Source: CBFHMJ01 sp965656875 (GTDB taxonomy: Bacteria; Pseudomonadota; Gammaproteobacteria; Enterobacterales; Alteromonadaceae). Taken from it: a DNA stretch of 64,000 nt. A model generated the notes under the pieces. It was not told the origin of the DNA, searched no databases, and saw only the letters and a program-made list of their open reading frames with translations. This document shows positions 34,901-42,899 of the stretch, one piece after another (positions within the stretch are counted from its first letter, which is position 1; every line of letters begins with the position of its first letter). The position numbers were made by a program, and so were the translations under genes. Location of the stretch: contig CBFHMJ010000028.1 of assembly GCA_965656875.1 (NCBI GenBank), positions 1 to 64,000 of the forward strand, read 5' to 3'.

Positions 34901-37323
34901 CGGAGTGGACACCAGGTATTGAGCTGGCGGTCTTTGTTGCACAAAACGATGATGGTACGAATAAGCCTCAGCGATTCTTTATCCGGGAATCACTGATCAT
35001 TCACCCGACAGAACCGTTACCTGAACTGAAAATTACCACGCCTGAATCTGTGGTAACGGGCGGTAAAGTCCAGGTTCAATTACAAGCTGACACCGACATG
35101 GATGTACAACTGTGGTTTTTTAACGATGCACTGAGCCAGGTTGCAAACTTCAACCCTGAGCAGTATGGCTTTAATTATTCAGCAAAGGCTAAACAGCTGA
35201 TTAGCCATAGCCGTAATCAGGATTTGTACAGCAGCAATCGCGTAGGGACGGTATATAAGTTGATGGCTGATGCCTCCCGTAGTGAAATGCGTCGACGAGT
35301 GGCTCCTCCACAGTTCGTACAATTCGACTTAAATCAGTCGGTTTATCTGGAGACGCTTTCTTTAGTGGCAGGCCAAACACTAACCCGTGACGTGCAATTA
35401 CCGTCACTAACCGGACGTTGGAGAGTGTTCGCAGTTTATGCCTCCGATCATCATATCGGCCAACAGAACAAGGCTGTGGTCACTAAAAGCCCGGTGGATT
35501 ATTACCTGGAAGCGCCAACCGATTTGTATGTCAGTGACAACGGCTCGCTGCAACTGGCGATGCAGAATCGGAGCGGACAACACTTGTCGGATCAACTGAC
35601 TTTATGGCTGGACGGGAATGTCTGGAAGGTGATCCCGATTGAACTGGCCGTCGATCAGTTTGCTCGTCAGCATATTTTGTTACCGCCACTGACAACAGGC
35701 AAGCATGAGATCCGAATGACGGCAAACAGTAATCCAGCAATGAAATCCGGCGAAGTGATTCGTATCTGGCCTGATTCGGTTGAGAAACAACAGGGATTCT
35801 GGATGGCAGCGAACAGCGCCAATAAGATCGCGGCACCGGAAAACTATGTGTCAGGTTCCTTGCAACTAAGTGCTCGTTCAGACAGCGGCATTCCTGACTG
35901 GTTAGCCTTGTCTCAGTGGAATCAGGATTATCCTCATCAATGTGTTGAACAAACGGTAAGTCGCCTGATGAGCTGGCAGTTGAATCCAATGAGTCAACAA
36001 CGCTGGCCGCAAGGTGAAGACACGCTGGTGGAGCTACTTCGTCGACTGAATCGGGTGAGTCCTTTCCGTTATGGCGTAGGCTTTTTCCCGGGACACGGTC
36101 ATAGCGATGATTTTCTGACGGGGTATGTCCATTTCATCCTGGCTGAATTAAATAATCCTCAGTTACAGTCATTGATTGAAGAGAGTGATGAACTGTTACT
36201 GGAACGACTGGACCGTGAGCAAATGTCGGTATTGGCAAAGAGCATGACGCTGGCAGCGTTGGCGAAACGACAGCAATTGACGTTAGCTGAGGTTAAACAG
36301 TGGCGGTCGAAATTGGGGAATGCGGGTAGCTGGTCGGTCGTGCTGCAAATGTTGGCGCTTCAGGCGGCGGGCGCAGAGCCGCAGGATTACCTGGCTGAAC
36401 TGGACGCCGTGATCGCATCGGGCTATCGCGATGCCCGGTTTAGTGTGTTTAGTCAGGCCAGTCAGCAATGTGCGGTGGCTTCACTATTGCCAGATGAGCA
36501 TCCATCGAGAATTGATATTCTCGATCAGGTCTTACAGCAACAACAGCAAACAGGTGTGTTTGGTTCGACGTTTGACAATGCCTGGTGTAGCCGACTCGTT
36601 CAGCATTTAACGACGCAATCAGGTGAGTCAGCCAGTCTGTCGGTACGGTCAGACGAAGCGGGGACTCTTCGTTATCAGGCATTAGCTCAGCCACAACAAA
36701 GCGCCAAACCACAGCAAGGTATTGAATTACAAAAAGGACATTGGCTAACACTGCGTTGGCAGCAATTGTTGGAAGGGCAAACTGCCCATATCAACGGATT
36801 GAGTATAACGCGTGAATGGCGAGTGCAACGACAAGGCAACTGGCAACCTTTAGCAGCGGGCGATGTGATTTATGTCGGTGAACAAATTGAAACCACATTG
36901 ACGGTATTTACGGCAATAGAACGTGAACATCTTGTTATTACTGATGATCTTGCGGCTGGATTATTCTCAAATGAGACAAATAACAGTTTTGTCCCTCGAC
37001 ATGACACCCAGTTAGGGTATAAAAATGTGTCCTATGAAAATGGGACTGTTTCCTGGTATTTGTCAAACCTCTCATCGGGTGAAACACAACTGCGGAATAC
37101 CAGTGCGGTGCGGTTCGTCGGCGATTATCTTGTCGCACCAGCTACTGCCACATTGATGTATCAATCGTCTGTCTTTGGTCAGACGGGTGCCGCACATTTC
37201 ACCGTGAAGTTGCCAGTAGACGGAAGTTCCCACCGCAGCACAGGTAACACAGATATTGAGCAACACCATACATCCGCCAACTCAGGTCAGTTTTCAAACG
37301 GAGCGCTTTCCGCCGTTTTCTGA
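31930..37323 (+). CDS. Bacterial alpha-2-macroglobulin, thioester type
   Basis: A 1797-residue protein with a cleavable signal peptide (LAVITLSSQANA then FTIQ) and no lipobox, so probably periplasmic and soluble, unlike lipoprotein YfhM of E. coli. The order follows bacterial A2M: macroglobulin-like beta domains, MG2-type start at MIHGWLSQPVYQPGETIDVG (about residue 597), a bait-region-containing middle part, the A2M domain (about 1120-1250) and the thioester domain. That domain carries the motif Cys1338-Val-Glu-Gln1341 in PHQCVEQTVSRLMSW. After it come the helical thioester domain and a receptor-binding-like end (VRFVGDYLVAPATA). The family traps invading proteases by bait cleavage and covalent capture. 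The intact CxEQ motif predicts an active thioester. Confidence 0.92.
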   Translation: MKLSDIIQSFVLIVLAVITLSSQANAFTIQSARFNSDNTTNRQLAIQFSAPVALPGAVPTMAHLNAVQLPPDIKAMCNWRFVKPDVLACESQQHFPQQRAIELTVEPTFPGLNGVLGKRFETTLITPLMPLQLQVMSDGFSFPLSLTLASGSDQTMAESLPSLQVTLVAPDGSRFVMRGTEVANSYITTSVGFSLEQQSHPDGTWPEGDYQVWLEAGFKYTSDSIATTKRQWLGRFGVYRHQQILGLACQQHHTHPVQPFGQDLDYIPLRSLQQYAPEQVIDCPSNKLQLVFARDVQLSGNNPEADFVQYGWVRGGQYRVNVGWGQRGVSLVLEGGTGFTLDLNALVERLPTNDALPFKKLPGVIRFTTPAALSDYAITHVESDDISPAEMPKLQFEYAGQPDISYKFHRITSFQSMLDWLNNKPVDLVSRTIDTSDNPQFPVRVDVFDADTTLSENGGVGFLSVDNHLKHKGLRPLPHQLPLYQQGFNLSFVRGDSWLIHSSDWQGRALNGATVRLLCPGRTYPELLGVTDSNGMLFVEQPELAANSKPGLTVNEGDSLLPDSLATCWLWGTRQQQQAAMKIDSGAAEPGSQWMIHGWLSQPVYQPGETIDVGFIIKQRSDTGLKAIDVSEDYDLVVREYNRGRVVKRLSLATVSKRGIHRGTFETAADMASGIYSIGLQAKSMSADDSSGFRYIESVLIKQFDPPSFEYQLDLPDSYSVAQPDEITVSANMLNGEPLSQGKLEYVADVSERYSAPDNWPKDYRFNYNRLQGSYLNERPQNTVLLDQDGRTRFTPDLSYWHDRFPLLSNLNISTTVVSASGERISKRSSTFLDTNPHYIGYKHDKTTNALTLIAVNAQGEQVQDVQASVVTSVRKDGVYEPGDKLCDAQTIPATCQLPDRYGSFELLIDDGDIHWPIHLFRRKPEPERNYQEALTLTLPDKVVAGENIEVELQSLVEGMATIILNAGVERRSWQLPVTGGKQTIPLAIKPEWTPGIELAVFVAQNDDGTNKPQRFFIRESLIIHPTEPLPELKITTPESVVTGGKVQVQLQADTDMDVQLWFFNDALSQVANFNPEQYGFNYSAKAKQLISHSRNQDLYSSNRVGTVYKLMADASRSEMRRRVAPPQFVQFDLNQSVYLETLSLVAGQTLTRDVQLPSLTGRWRVFAVYASDHHIGQQNKAVVTKSPVDYYLEAPTDLYVSDNGSLQLAMQNRSGQHLSDQLTLWLDGNVWKVIPIELAVDQFARQHILLPPLTTGKHEIRMTANSNPAMKSGEVIRIWPDSVEKQQGFWMAANSANKIAAPENYVSGSLQLSARSDSGIPDWLALSQWNQDYPHQCVEQTVSRLMSWQLNPMSQQRWPQGEDTLVELLRRLNRVSPFRYGVGFFPGHGHSDDFLTGYVHFILAELNNPQLQSLIEESDELLLERLDREQMSVLAKSMTLAALAKRQQLTLAEVKQWRSKLGNAGSWSVVLQMLALQAAGAEPQDYLAELDAVIASGYRDARFSVFSQASQQCAVASLLPDEHPSRIDILDQVLQQQQQTGVFGSTFDNAWCSRLVQHLTTQSGESASLSVRSDEAGTLRYQALAQPQQSAKPQQGIELQKGHWLTLRWQQLLEGQTAHINGLSITREWRVQRQGNWQPLAAGDVIYVGEQIETTLTVFTAIEREHLVITDDLAAGLFSNETNNSFVPRHDTQLGYKNVSYENGTVSWYLSNLSSGETQLRNTSAVRFVGDYLVAPATATLMYQSSVFGQTGAAHFTVKLPVDGSSHRSTGNTDIEQHHTSANSGQFSNGALSAVF

Positions 37324-37336
37324 AAAAGAAGAACAG

Positions 37337-37672
37337 GTGACCCCGGGGCGTTTTGGAAAACGCCTCGCAGGGTTTGTCTGTAAGTGGCTTGAACAGCACG
37401 ATATTAAGGTGAAAAATTGTTACCCGGAAGTGTGGGGCTGGCAGGTGGAAATCCATCATCCCCCGTTCCCAATCCGAATTGGCTGTGGCAATGTAGAAGG
37501 CACCAGAGCTAACAATCATTTTTTAATGATCATTGAGCCGGACAGAGCATTTATTCGGCGCTTCCCCTGGGTAAAAAGAACACACACGTCAATGGATGTG
37601 GCGCGTGTGCAGCAACTCTTGCACAAAATGCTGACGGAACTGGATGGCATTAGCCATATCGTCTGGCATTAG
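37337..37672 (+). CDS. Conserved protein of unknown function
   Basis: I start at the GTG at 37337, 13 bp after the macroglobulin stop, rather than at a TTG at 37256 inside that gene; neither start has a strong ribosome site. The 111-residue product has a recognisable pattern common in proteobacterial hypothetical proteins: VWGWQVEI, FPIRIGCGNVEG, FLMIIEPDRAFIRRF and a C-terminal helix (VARVQQLLHKMLTELD). No function is established for that family that I know of. Confidence 0.7.
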   Translation: MTPGRFGKRLAGFVCKWLEQHDIKVKNCYPEVWGWQVEIHHPPFPIRIGCGNVEGTRANNHFLMIIEPDRAFIRRFPWVKRTHTSMDVARVQQLLHKMLTELDGISHIVWH

Positions 37673-37722
37673 ACCGCAAAAGGTCAACAGACCTCAATAA
37701 CTAATGATGTAAGAAAACCACG

Positions 37723-38331
37723 ATGAATGAAGTTCGTTGGCAACACCTGATGGATCAGTTTGGTCTGTCGAAAAATCAAGATACCTTTGAATCGCTGGTG
37801 AATGCGCATCGCCAGTCACACCGCCACTACCACACCACCGATCACATTACGGCCGCGTTGAATCATCTGGAAGATGTGTCTGATTTCGCTGACGAACCGG
37901 ATGAAATTGCGATGGCACTGTGGTTTCACGATGCTGTTTATAAACCATTTTCTTCGACGAATGAGAAAGACAGTGCCGTGTGGGCGCGAGATTTCCTTGC
38001 GGCGAACAACGTGCCTGCCATACGCCGTGATCGCGTGTACGAATTAATTATGGCGACCTGCCACAACGCGGAATGCACGAACCTTGATCAACAGCTGATG
38101 GTGGATATCGACTTAACCATTCTGGGGTCTTCGCCGTCGGTTTATCAGATTTTTGAAAAAGCGGTTCGAATGGAATATCGTCGTGTCCCCTGGTTTTTAT
38201 ATCGCAGTAAACGCAAGCAAATTCTGAACAGTTTTCTGGCTCGACCACGGATTTATTATCATCAATGGTTTTTTGATCGGTTTGAGCAACAGGCAAGGCA
38301 GAATCTGGTTGGTGCGATTGAGGGGTTGTGA
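37723..38331 (+). CDS. HD-domain predicted metal-dependent phosphohydrolase
   Basis: A 202-residue protein with the HD-family metal ligands: HYHTTDHI (first His), WFHDAVY (the HD pair) and MVDIDLTILG (distal Asp). Length and pattern fit a group of small cytosolic HD proteins often annotated as predicted metal-dependent hydrolases. Substrate is unknown. It follows the preceding gene by 50 bp on the same strand. Confidence 0.88.
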   Translation: MNEVRWQHLMDQFGLSKNQDTFESLVNAHRQSHRHYHTTDHITAALNHLEDVSDFADEPDEIAMALWFHDAVYKPFSSTNEKDSAVWARDFLAANNVPAIRRDRVYELIMATCHNAECTNLDQQLMVDIDLTILGSSPSVYQIFEKAVRMEYRRVPWFLYRSKRKQILNSFLARPRIYYHQWFFDRFEQQARQNLVGAIEGL

Positions 38332-38410
38332 TTATTCAGGCAGACATAAGTAGTGGTGAAGGGAATTATGACTGCCTGGTTATGGTGTTCTTTATTTTTA
38401 GTAATCTGAA

Positions 38411-38839
38411 TTAGTCAACAATCAAGTCGAAAGTAATTTTACCAGGGTTAGTTTGGTCATTACACATATTTGAGCCTTCAGCAACTGTTACTCCTACTGT
38501 AAATGTTAGTGTTTTTCTGTGGTTAATTCTCCATTTTGGTCTTACACCTGTGAACAGAATTGTTCTGGAAGCTGAAGTCCGTGTTGTAGACCCCAGTTTA
38601 AAAACTCGAGAGTAATGTTGGTCAATATCATTTTGGCCATCTTTTACAACTACGAAAAAGCGCGCGTAGGTGGTTCCATTTAAGCCGAAAACTTCCTCGG
38701 TTGTCACTGTTAGAGTTGCAAAATCAGTGTTTTCGTCGACTATTCCATGAATTTCTCCGAGAAAGACTTTACGACCTCTTCCCACATCAAAAAATTTGTC
38801 ATTTACTTCTATAGTGTTGGCTTTGGTATGAGTTTGCAT
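38411..38839 (-). CDS. Hypothetical beta-rich protein
   Basis: A 142-residue protein with a good ribosome site (AAGGAAAAAAT before ATG on the minus strand). It has no signal peptide and a high Thr content, alternating patterns such as DFATLTVTTEEVFGLNGTT and RKTLTFTVGVTVAEGSN suggesting beta strands. I recognise no family. It converges with the HD-domain gene. Confidence 0.65.
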   Translation of the reverse strand: MQTHTKANTIEVNDKFFDVGRGRKVFLGEIHGIVDENTDFATLTVTTEEVFGLNGTTYARFFVVVKDGQNDIDQHYSRVFKLGSTTRTSASRTILFTGVRPKWRINHRKTLTFTVGVTVAEGSNMCNDQTNPGKITFDLIVD

Positions 38840-38967
38840 ATTTTTTCCTTTTGTTTTTATTTGAAATAAGTTCCTTATAAAGGTAATAAAATTAAATCTG
38901 ATCGCATATTACACCGTATTACAAGCGAGATTTTTATTTAATACATTGATTCTAATTGTTATTAATA

Positions 38968-38999
38968 CGAAAAAGCCCGGCACTAAAAATGCCGGGCTT
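38968..38999 (-). terminator. Intrinsic terminator downstream of the tandem secreted genes
   Basis: Nine-bp stem AGCCCGGCA/TGCCGGGCT with a 7-nt loop and, on the minus strand, a TTTTTC tail. It follows the stop at 39056 by about 60 bp and so ends transcription of the two paralogous secreted genes. Confidence 0.88.
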
Positions 39000-39055
39000 A
39001 GTTTATTGACAACTTACTACACTCAGTTTTTTGTCAGTGATAAGTGGATATGTCC

Positions 39056-39559
39056 TTAAAACGGCAAGCCATTATTAAGCAGAACAAAGCCCTGATCGTA
39101 GCCGTGACCACCTGAGTAAACATTACGTACACTGGCCGTCAAAGCATGATTGATGCATGACAAAGCCTGCCATTCAATTTTTCCGGATAGGAAGTCATTG
39201 ATGTCATCGGCTCTTACAGCAACCGCTGCGGTTTCGCCTGCTTCCAGAATAGTCCACTCATAAATCGGTGATACGGCGTCACTCCATGCGCCACTTTGAT
39301 CAGCATTAGTCAGATAGGGTTGTCCATTTGAGCGTTTATGAGTGATTTTTACGTTCACATGCTGATCGGTCACATTGGTGAGGTAAATCCATGACGTCCA
39401 TTGTTCCTGTCGAGTGATCACTGCTGGCAGAGGTAATTCCCCTAAGGTTCCCATACCATTTTCACCATGAGCCAGTGGATAACACGCAGATTCAGCCAGT
39501 GCTTGTTGTGTGAATAGTGAACAGGCGGTAACGATAAGTGCTGCAATTGATTTTTTCAT
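39056..39559 (-). CDS. Secreted protein, paralogue of the next gene
   Basis: A 167-residue protein with a signal peptide (MKKSIAALIVTACSLFTQQALA). The mature part starts ESACYPLAHGENGMG and has a second Cys in WQALSCINHAL, so one disulfide is likely. Shared with the gene at 39628 are the Cys pair, the GENG motif, YLTNVTDQHVNVKITHKRSNGQPY, SGKIEWQA and the C-terminal YDQGFVLLNNG...PF. Predicted as all-beta and periplasmic or secreted; no known family. Confidence 0.75.
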   Translation of the reverse strand: MKKSIAALIVTACSLFTQQALAESACYPLAHGENGMGTLGELPLPAVITRQEQWTSWIYLTNVTDQHVNVKITHKRSNGQPYLTNADQSGAWSDAVSPIYEWTILEAGETAAVAVRADDINDFLSGKIEWQALSCINHALTASVRNVYSGGHGYDQGFVLLNNGLPF

Positions 39560-39590
39560 CTAATAGTTCCTTTTATTAAGAGGTAGATGG

Positions 39591-39609
39591 CCTGGCTCGT
39601 CCGAGCCAG
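39591..39609 (-). other. Short hairpin between tandem paralogues
   Basis: CCTGGCTCG and CGAGCCAGG form a perfect stem with a tiny loop, on the minus strand just after the stop of the upstream paralogue (39628). There is no U-tract downstream, so it may be an mRNA processing or stability element letting the first gene be made in excess, rather than a terminator. Confidence 0.5.
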
Positions 39610-39627
39610 GTTTTCCTGGTTGATTGT

Positions 39628-40140
39628 TTAGAATGGGTTGCCGCCGTTAAGCATGTACAAACCTTGATCGTAACGCCCGCTTTGAGAGAGAACATTTCTT
39701 ACTGTAACCACGAGCGCTTCTTCCAGGCAGGAATCTGCTTGCCATTCCAGTTTGCCGGATAAGAATGTTGGCGCGCTGTCATCGTCAATAATTACTCTGG
39801 CTGATGCACCCGGAGCCAGAATGGTCCAGTCGTGAATCGGTTGAGTAACACCAGTCCATGCACCTTGCAGGGTAACTTGATTGGTAGTGTATGGTTGACC
39901 ATCAACATGTTTGTGAGTGATTTTAACGTTCACTGGCTTGTCAGACACATTGGTGAAATAAATGTTTGATGTCCAATCAGACCCTTTGGTGAATTCATGG
40001 GGAATGTAAATTGCGTTTGTTGATCCTTGACCGTTTTCACCATAAGACAGGGGATAGCAGAGTTCTCCATCTGCTGCCTGAACTTGTGAAGCGATTAGTG
40101 AAAAAGCAGAAAGTACTAATGCTGATAATGTTTTCTTCAT
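39628..40140 (-). CDS. Secreted protein, first of two tandem paralogues
   Basis: A 170-residue protein with a signal peptide (MKKTLSALVLSAFSLIASQVQA). Its body parallels the neighbour at 39056: ELCYPLSYGENGQG, IYFTNVSDKPVNVKITHKHV, SGKLEWQADSCLEEAL and RYDQGLYMLNGGNPF. The conserved Cys pair and matching lengths show a tandem duplication with later divergence. Function unknown. It is divergent from lodA, with a 780-bp gap between them. Confidence 0.77.
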   Translation of the reverse strand: MKKTLSALVLSAFSLIASQVQAADGELCYPLSYGENGQGSTNAIYIPHEFTKGSDWTSNIYFTNVSDKPVNVKITHKHVDGQPYTTNQVTLQGAWTGVTQPIHDWTILAPGASARVIIDDDSAPTFLSGKLEWQADSCLEEALVVTVRNVLSQSGRYDQGLYMLNGGNPF

Positions 40141-40922
40141 GATCCGTTTCCTTTTAATGTTTAATTAAATAGTCACTGTTAATGCATAAAAATATAAATG
40201 TTGAATGAATATGCGTTAGCAGTGGGGCTTATGAAAACAGATTGATTGCCGAAAAAATAGCGCATTTTTATTGCTAAATGTTAAAGGTTATTTCACATTA
40301 TCAGTTGTTAAATTCGTGTCTGTATCGGGAATAACGATATAATTTCTCATCTAATATATTAGAATATTAATAAAATCTGTTTTAATTAATATTAATAAGT
40401 TGTTTATATACAATGGTTTAATTATTTTTCATATGTTTGAACGTTATTCTTTTCTTGTGGTCTTCTCATAAACGCAATTTTCCTTCCTTGTATTAAATTC
40501 ATTGAATATTCATACATGAATATAATTAATGTAAATATAGAGTAAATTTTGGTTGGCTTTAATGTCTCAGTCAGAACGGAATATGCAGTGAATAATTTCA
40601 CTTAATAATGCATATTAATGCATTTTCTCCACTTTAAATGTATACAAATGTGTCAACTGTTTGTGCCTGTTTTACACCAGGTGTGGGGTTATGTAATACC
40701 GTGTAATTGTTATTCAGGAGGCGGACTTCTACACTCGATTTGCTTATTAAATAAGTACATACAAGGTATCGCGCGTGTTCGTTGTATTACACCGCAGGTA
40801 GTGAGACCTGAGCAGGCGGCAAAGACCGCTATATGCTTACTTTTAAATCAAGAGGTAAGTTGTCTTAGACTCATCGAACCATGAATGGACAATATGCCTC
40901 TATAAATCAAGGAACTAAGTAA
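40141..40922. other. Divergent regulatory region between secreted paralogue and lodA
   Basis: About 780 bp, very AT-rich on the left half. It carries the promoters of both flanking operons. A small palindrome ACACCAGGTGT (40671-40681) and a possible stem-loop GCGG-CAAAGA-CCGC near 40818-40831 are the only obvious structures. An open frame at 40618-40884 has unconvincing composition and no family, so it is not called. Confidence 0.5.
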
Positions 40923-42893
40923 ATGACTAAGTTGACAGATGTAGCAGATACCACCATCGTCTCCGCCGCTATTTATCCACCTGTGGGCGTTATGCGAGTC
41001 GGAAACAGTGCAGACGAACACTTCATTGGCCCGGAAGTAGATGTGGCAATCCCTCAGGATGCCAGCTTTTATCGGGATGAAGCGGGGGCGATAAAACGCC
41101 AGGCGGCAAGATTCAGAATTTACGGTTACAACGCCGCAGGCGACGTGGTTAAAGAGTTGACGAGTGATGATGCGGCGATTATCTGGCGAGCGAGACTGGC
41201 TAATCAAAAAGCGTCCTGGTACAAGTTTGAGTTAGCTCTGGATATTCCGGAAGCCGCAGATGCACCTCCTTCGGTGCTGCGTAACGGGACTATTCAGGAT
41301 CGGAATCTGTTATTGATCGACGGTGGTGAAAATGAAGTCTCGGGTACAGATGTCAGTGGCGCTTCGTCTCGGTTTGTGGGGGAATTCCAGGGAACATCCG
41401 TCTATTTGGGCGAAATGAGAACGGACAGCGAGGGTCGCCTGTTAATGTTGGGTGGTCATGGTCAATCAGCAAATTTGAATGGCGATCCGGCAGTTACATT
41501 TGGAAACAATGAAGGCTGGTACGATGATACGTCAGATGGACCGATTACGGCTGAAGTTATCTTGTCAGGCACCGCAGAAAATATTCCGGTAAAACCTGCC
41601 TGGGTTGTTTGTGCGCCACCTGATTATGCGCCGATGCAAAAATCTGTGCGGACTATGTGGGATTTAATGCGTGATGTGGCTGTCGATGCTGGCATGTTGC
41701 AGCGACCTGGGACACCATCATTTACTCGCGATATTCTGCCAATCTTCCAACGTATGACCGATTTGCAATGGGTGAATGCCGGATTTGCTGCCGGTTTTGG
41801 TTGGGAAAGCCCGTTTGACTTTACGTCTGAAGAATGGATTCAGCGCCTGAGTGAAAAATCTGATACCTGGAAAGCCTTCCGCCGGGATCTGTTTCATAAC
41901 TTCCGTCGTCTCAATACGGCTTTTCATATCAATCCAGAAGAAGGCTCTGTCGATGCATGGAATCCACAATATGCAGCGGCTTCACCGCAACAATGGCCCT
42001 GGCTGTATGGCGATGCGATGAGTACTAGTGCGATTTCGTCTCCCCGTCAGTTTGTTACGTTAACTCGCATTCAACTGGATGGCCTGGCCCGCTGGGTTGA
42101 AGGTGATTTTGACGATGATTACACGCCGGGAAGTGCCGGGTTGGCGTCAATTGATGACGTGCCTGTCGCAGAACAACCGGACATGTTGACGAAAGCCGCA
42201 ATGGATTTTTGTCTGGCTGATGCGTTCCACCCGGGTTGCGAAATGACCTGGCCAATGCGAACAGCGGGTATGTATGAAGAGGCGTTCCGGCTGAAACACA
42301 ATGCGGATACCGCACCGACCCACGATACTAATTTTGGTCCGGTGATGACGCCAACGATTGCTCAACAGCCTGACGGTCCACTGTTGGGTGGTCAAATAGC
42401 TGGTGGTATTACGCGCTGGATGGCTATTCCGTGGCAGACCGATACCGCAAGTTGTCGTGATGGTTACAACCTCGCTTACGATCCTTACCTGCCAACTTTC
42501 TGGCCCGCTCGCGTTCCCAACAATATGTTGAATCAGGAAAATCACGCAACGGTGATTAATGAGTCTTTATCTATGGCGGATCGCCAGGCGGCATTCAATG
42601 ATCGTGAATTCTGGCTCGATGATTTACCGATTGGCCCTTCAACGGATTACGATGCACAAATCAATTCAATGATCACTGGCTTTGGTGAACTGGCAATTGT
42701 CTTGCCGGTTACGACCGAAGGGGTTAATGGTTTTCCAACAACCATGCAAGTGGGTTTAACACCGGAAAAACCACAGACATTGAAGACGCTGAAATCCAGA
42801 GCGAAAGCTGAAATTGAGCAGCGAAAACCTGAACAACGCCGTCCAAATCTGGCGGCAACGGATAAAGCAAACCGGTTAAATTACAAAGGATAA
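40923..42893 (+). CDS. LodA/GoxA-like oxidase with cysteine tryptophylquinone cofactor
   Basis: A 656-residue protein, about the length of LodA (L-lysine 6-oxidase, marinocine). The start TIVSAAIYPPVGVMRVGNS and the later PYLPTFWPARVPN are family signatures. The cofactor is built from a Cys and a Trp: the candidates are Cys511 (DTASCRDGYN) and Trp564 (NDREFWLDDL). The family deaminates amino acids, releasing hydrogen peroxide, and can act as a secreted antibacterial. No signal peptide is visible, as in LodA. The partner flavoprotein needed to make the cofactor is the next gene (6-bp gap). Substrate (Lys, Gly or other) cannot be told. Confidence 0.9.
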   Translation: MTKLTDVADTTIVSAAIYPPVGVMRVGNSADEHFIGPEVDVAIPQDASFYRDEAGAIKRQAARFRIYGYNAAGDVVKELTSDDAAIIWRARLANQKASWYKFELALDIPEAADAPPSVLRNGTIQDRNLLLIDGGENEVSGTDVSGASSRFVGEFQGTSVYLGEMRTDSEGRLLMLGGHGQSANLNGDPAVTFGNNEGWYDDTSDGPITAEVILSGTAENIPVKPAWVVCAPPDYAPMQKSVRTMWDLMRDVAVDAGMLQRPGTPSFTRDILPIFQRMTDLQWVNAGFAAGFGWESPFDFTSEEWIQRLSEKSDTWKAFRRDLFHNFRRLNTAFHINPEEGSVDAWNPQYAAASPQQWPWLYGDAMSTSAISSPRQFVTLTRIQLDGLARWVEGDFDDDYTPGSAGLASIDDVPVAEQPDMLTKAAMDFCLADAFHPGCEMTWPMRTAGMYEEAFRLKHNADTAPTHDTNFGPVMTPTIAQQPDGPLLGGQIAGGITRWMAIPWQTDTASCRDGYNLAYDPYLPTFWPARVPNNMLNQENHATVINESLSMADRQAAFNDREFWLDDLPIGPSTDYDAQINSMITGFGELAIVLPVTTEGVNGFPTTMQVGLTPEKPQTLKTLKSRAKAEIEQRKPEQRRPNLAATDKANRLNYKG

Positions 42894-42899
42894 ATTATC

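Noticed and set aside
35531..35989. 152-codon minus-strand open frame
   Set aside because: Antisense shadow of the alpha-2-macroglobulin gene.
40780..40850. Possible riboswitch-like structure before lodA
   Set aside because: A small GC hairpin is present, but I could not match the conserved core of any c-di-GMP, cobalamin or other riboswitch class.
40618..40884. 88-codon open frame before lodA
   Set aside because: Cys- and aromatic-rich random-looking peptide, no ribosome site, no family.
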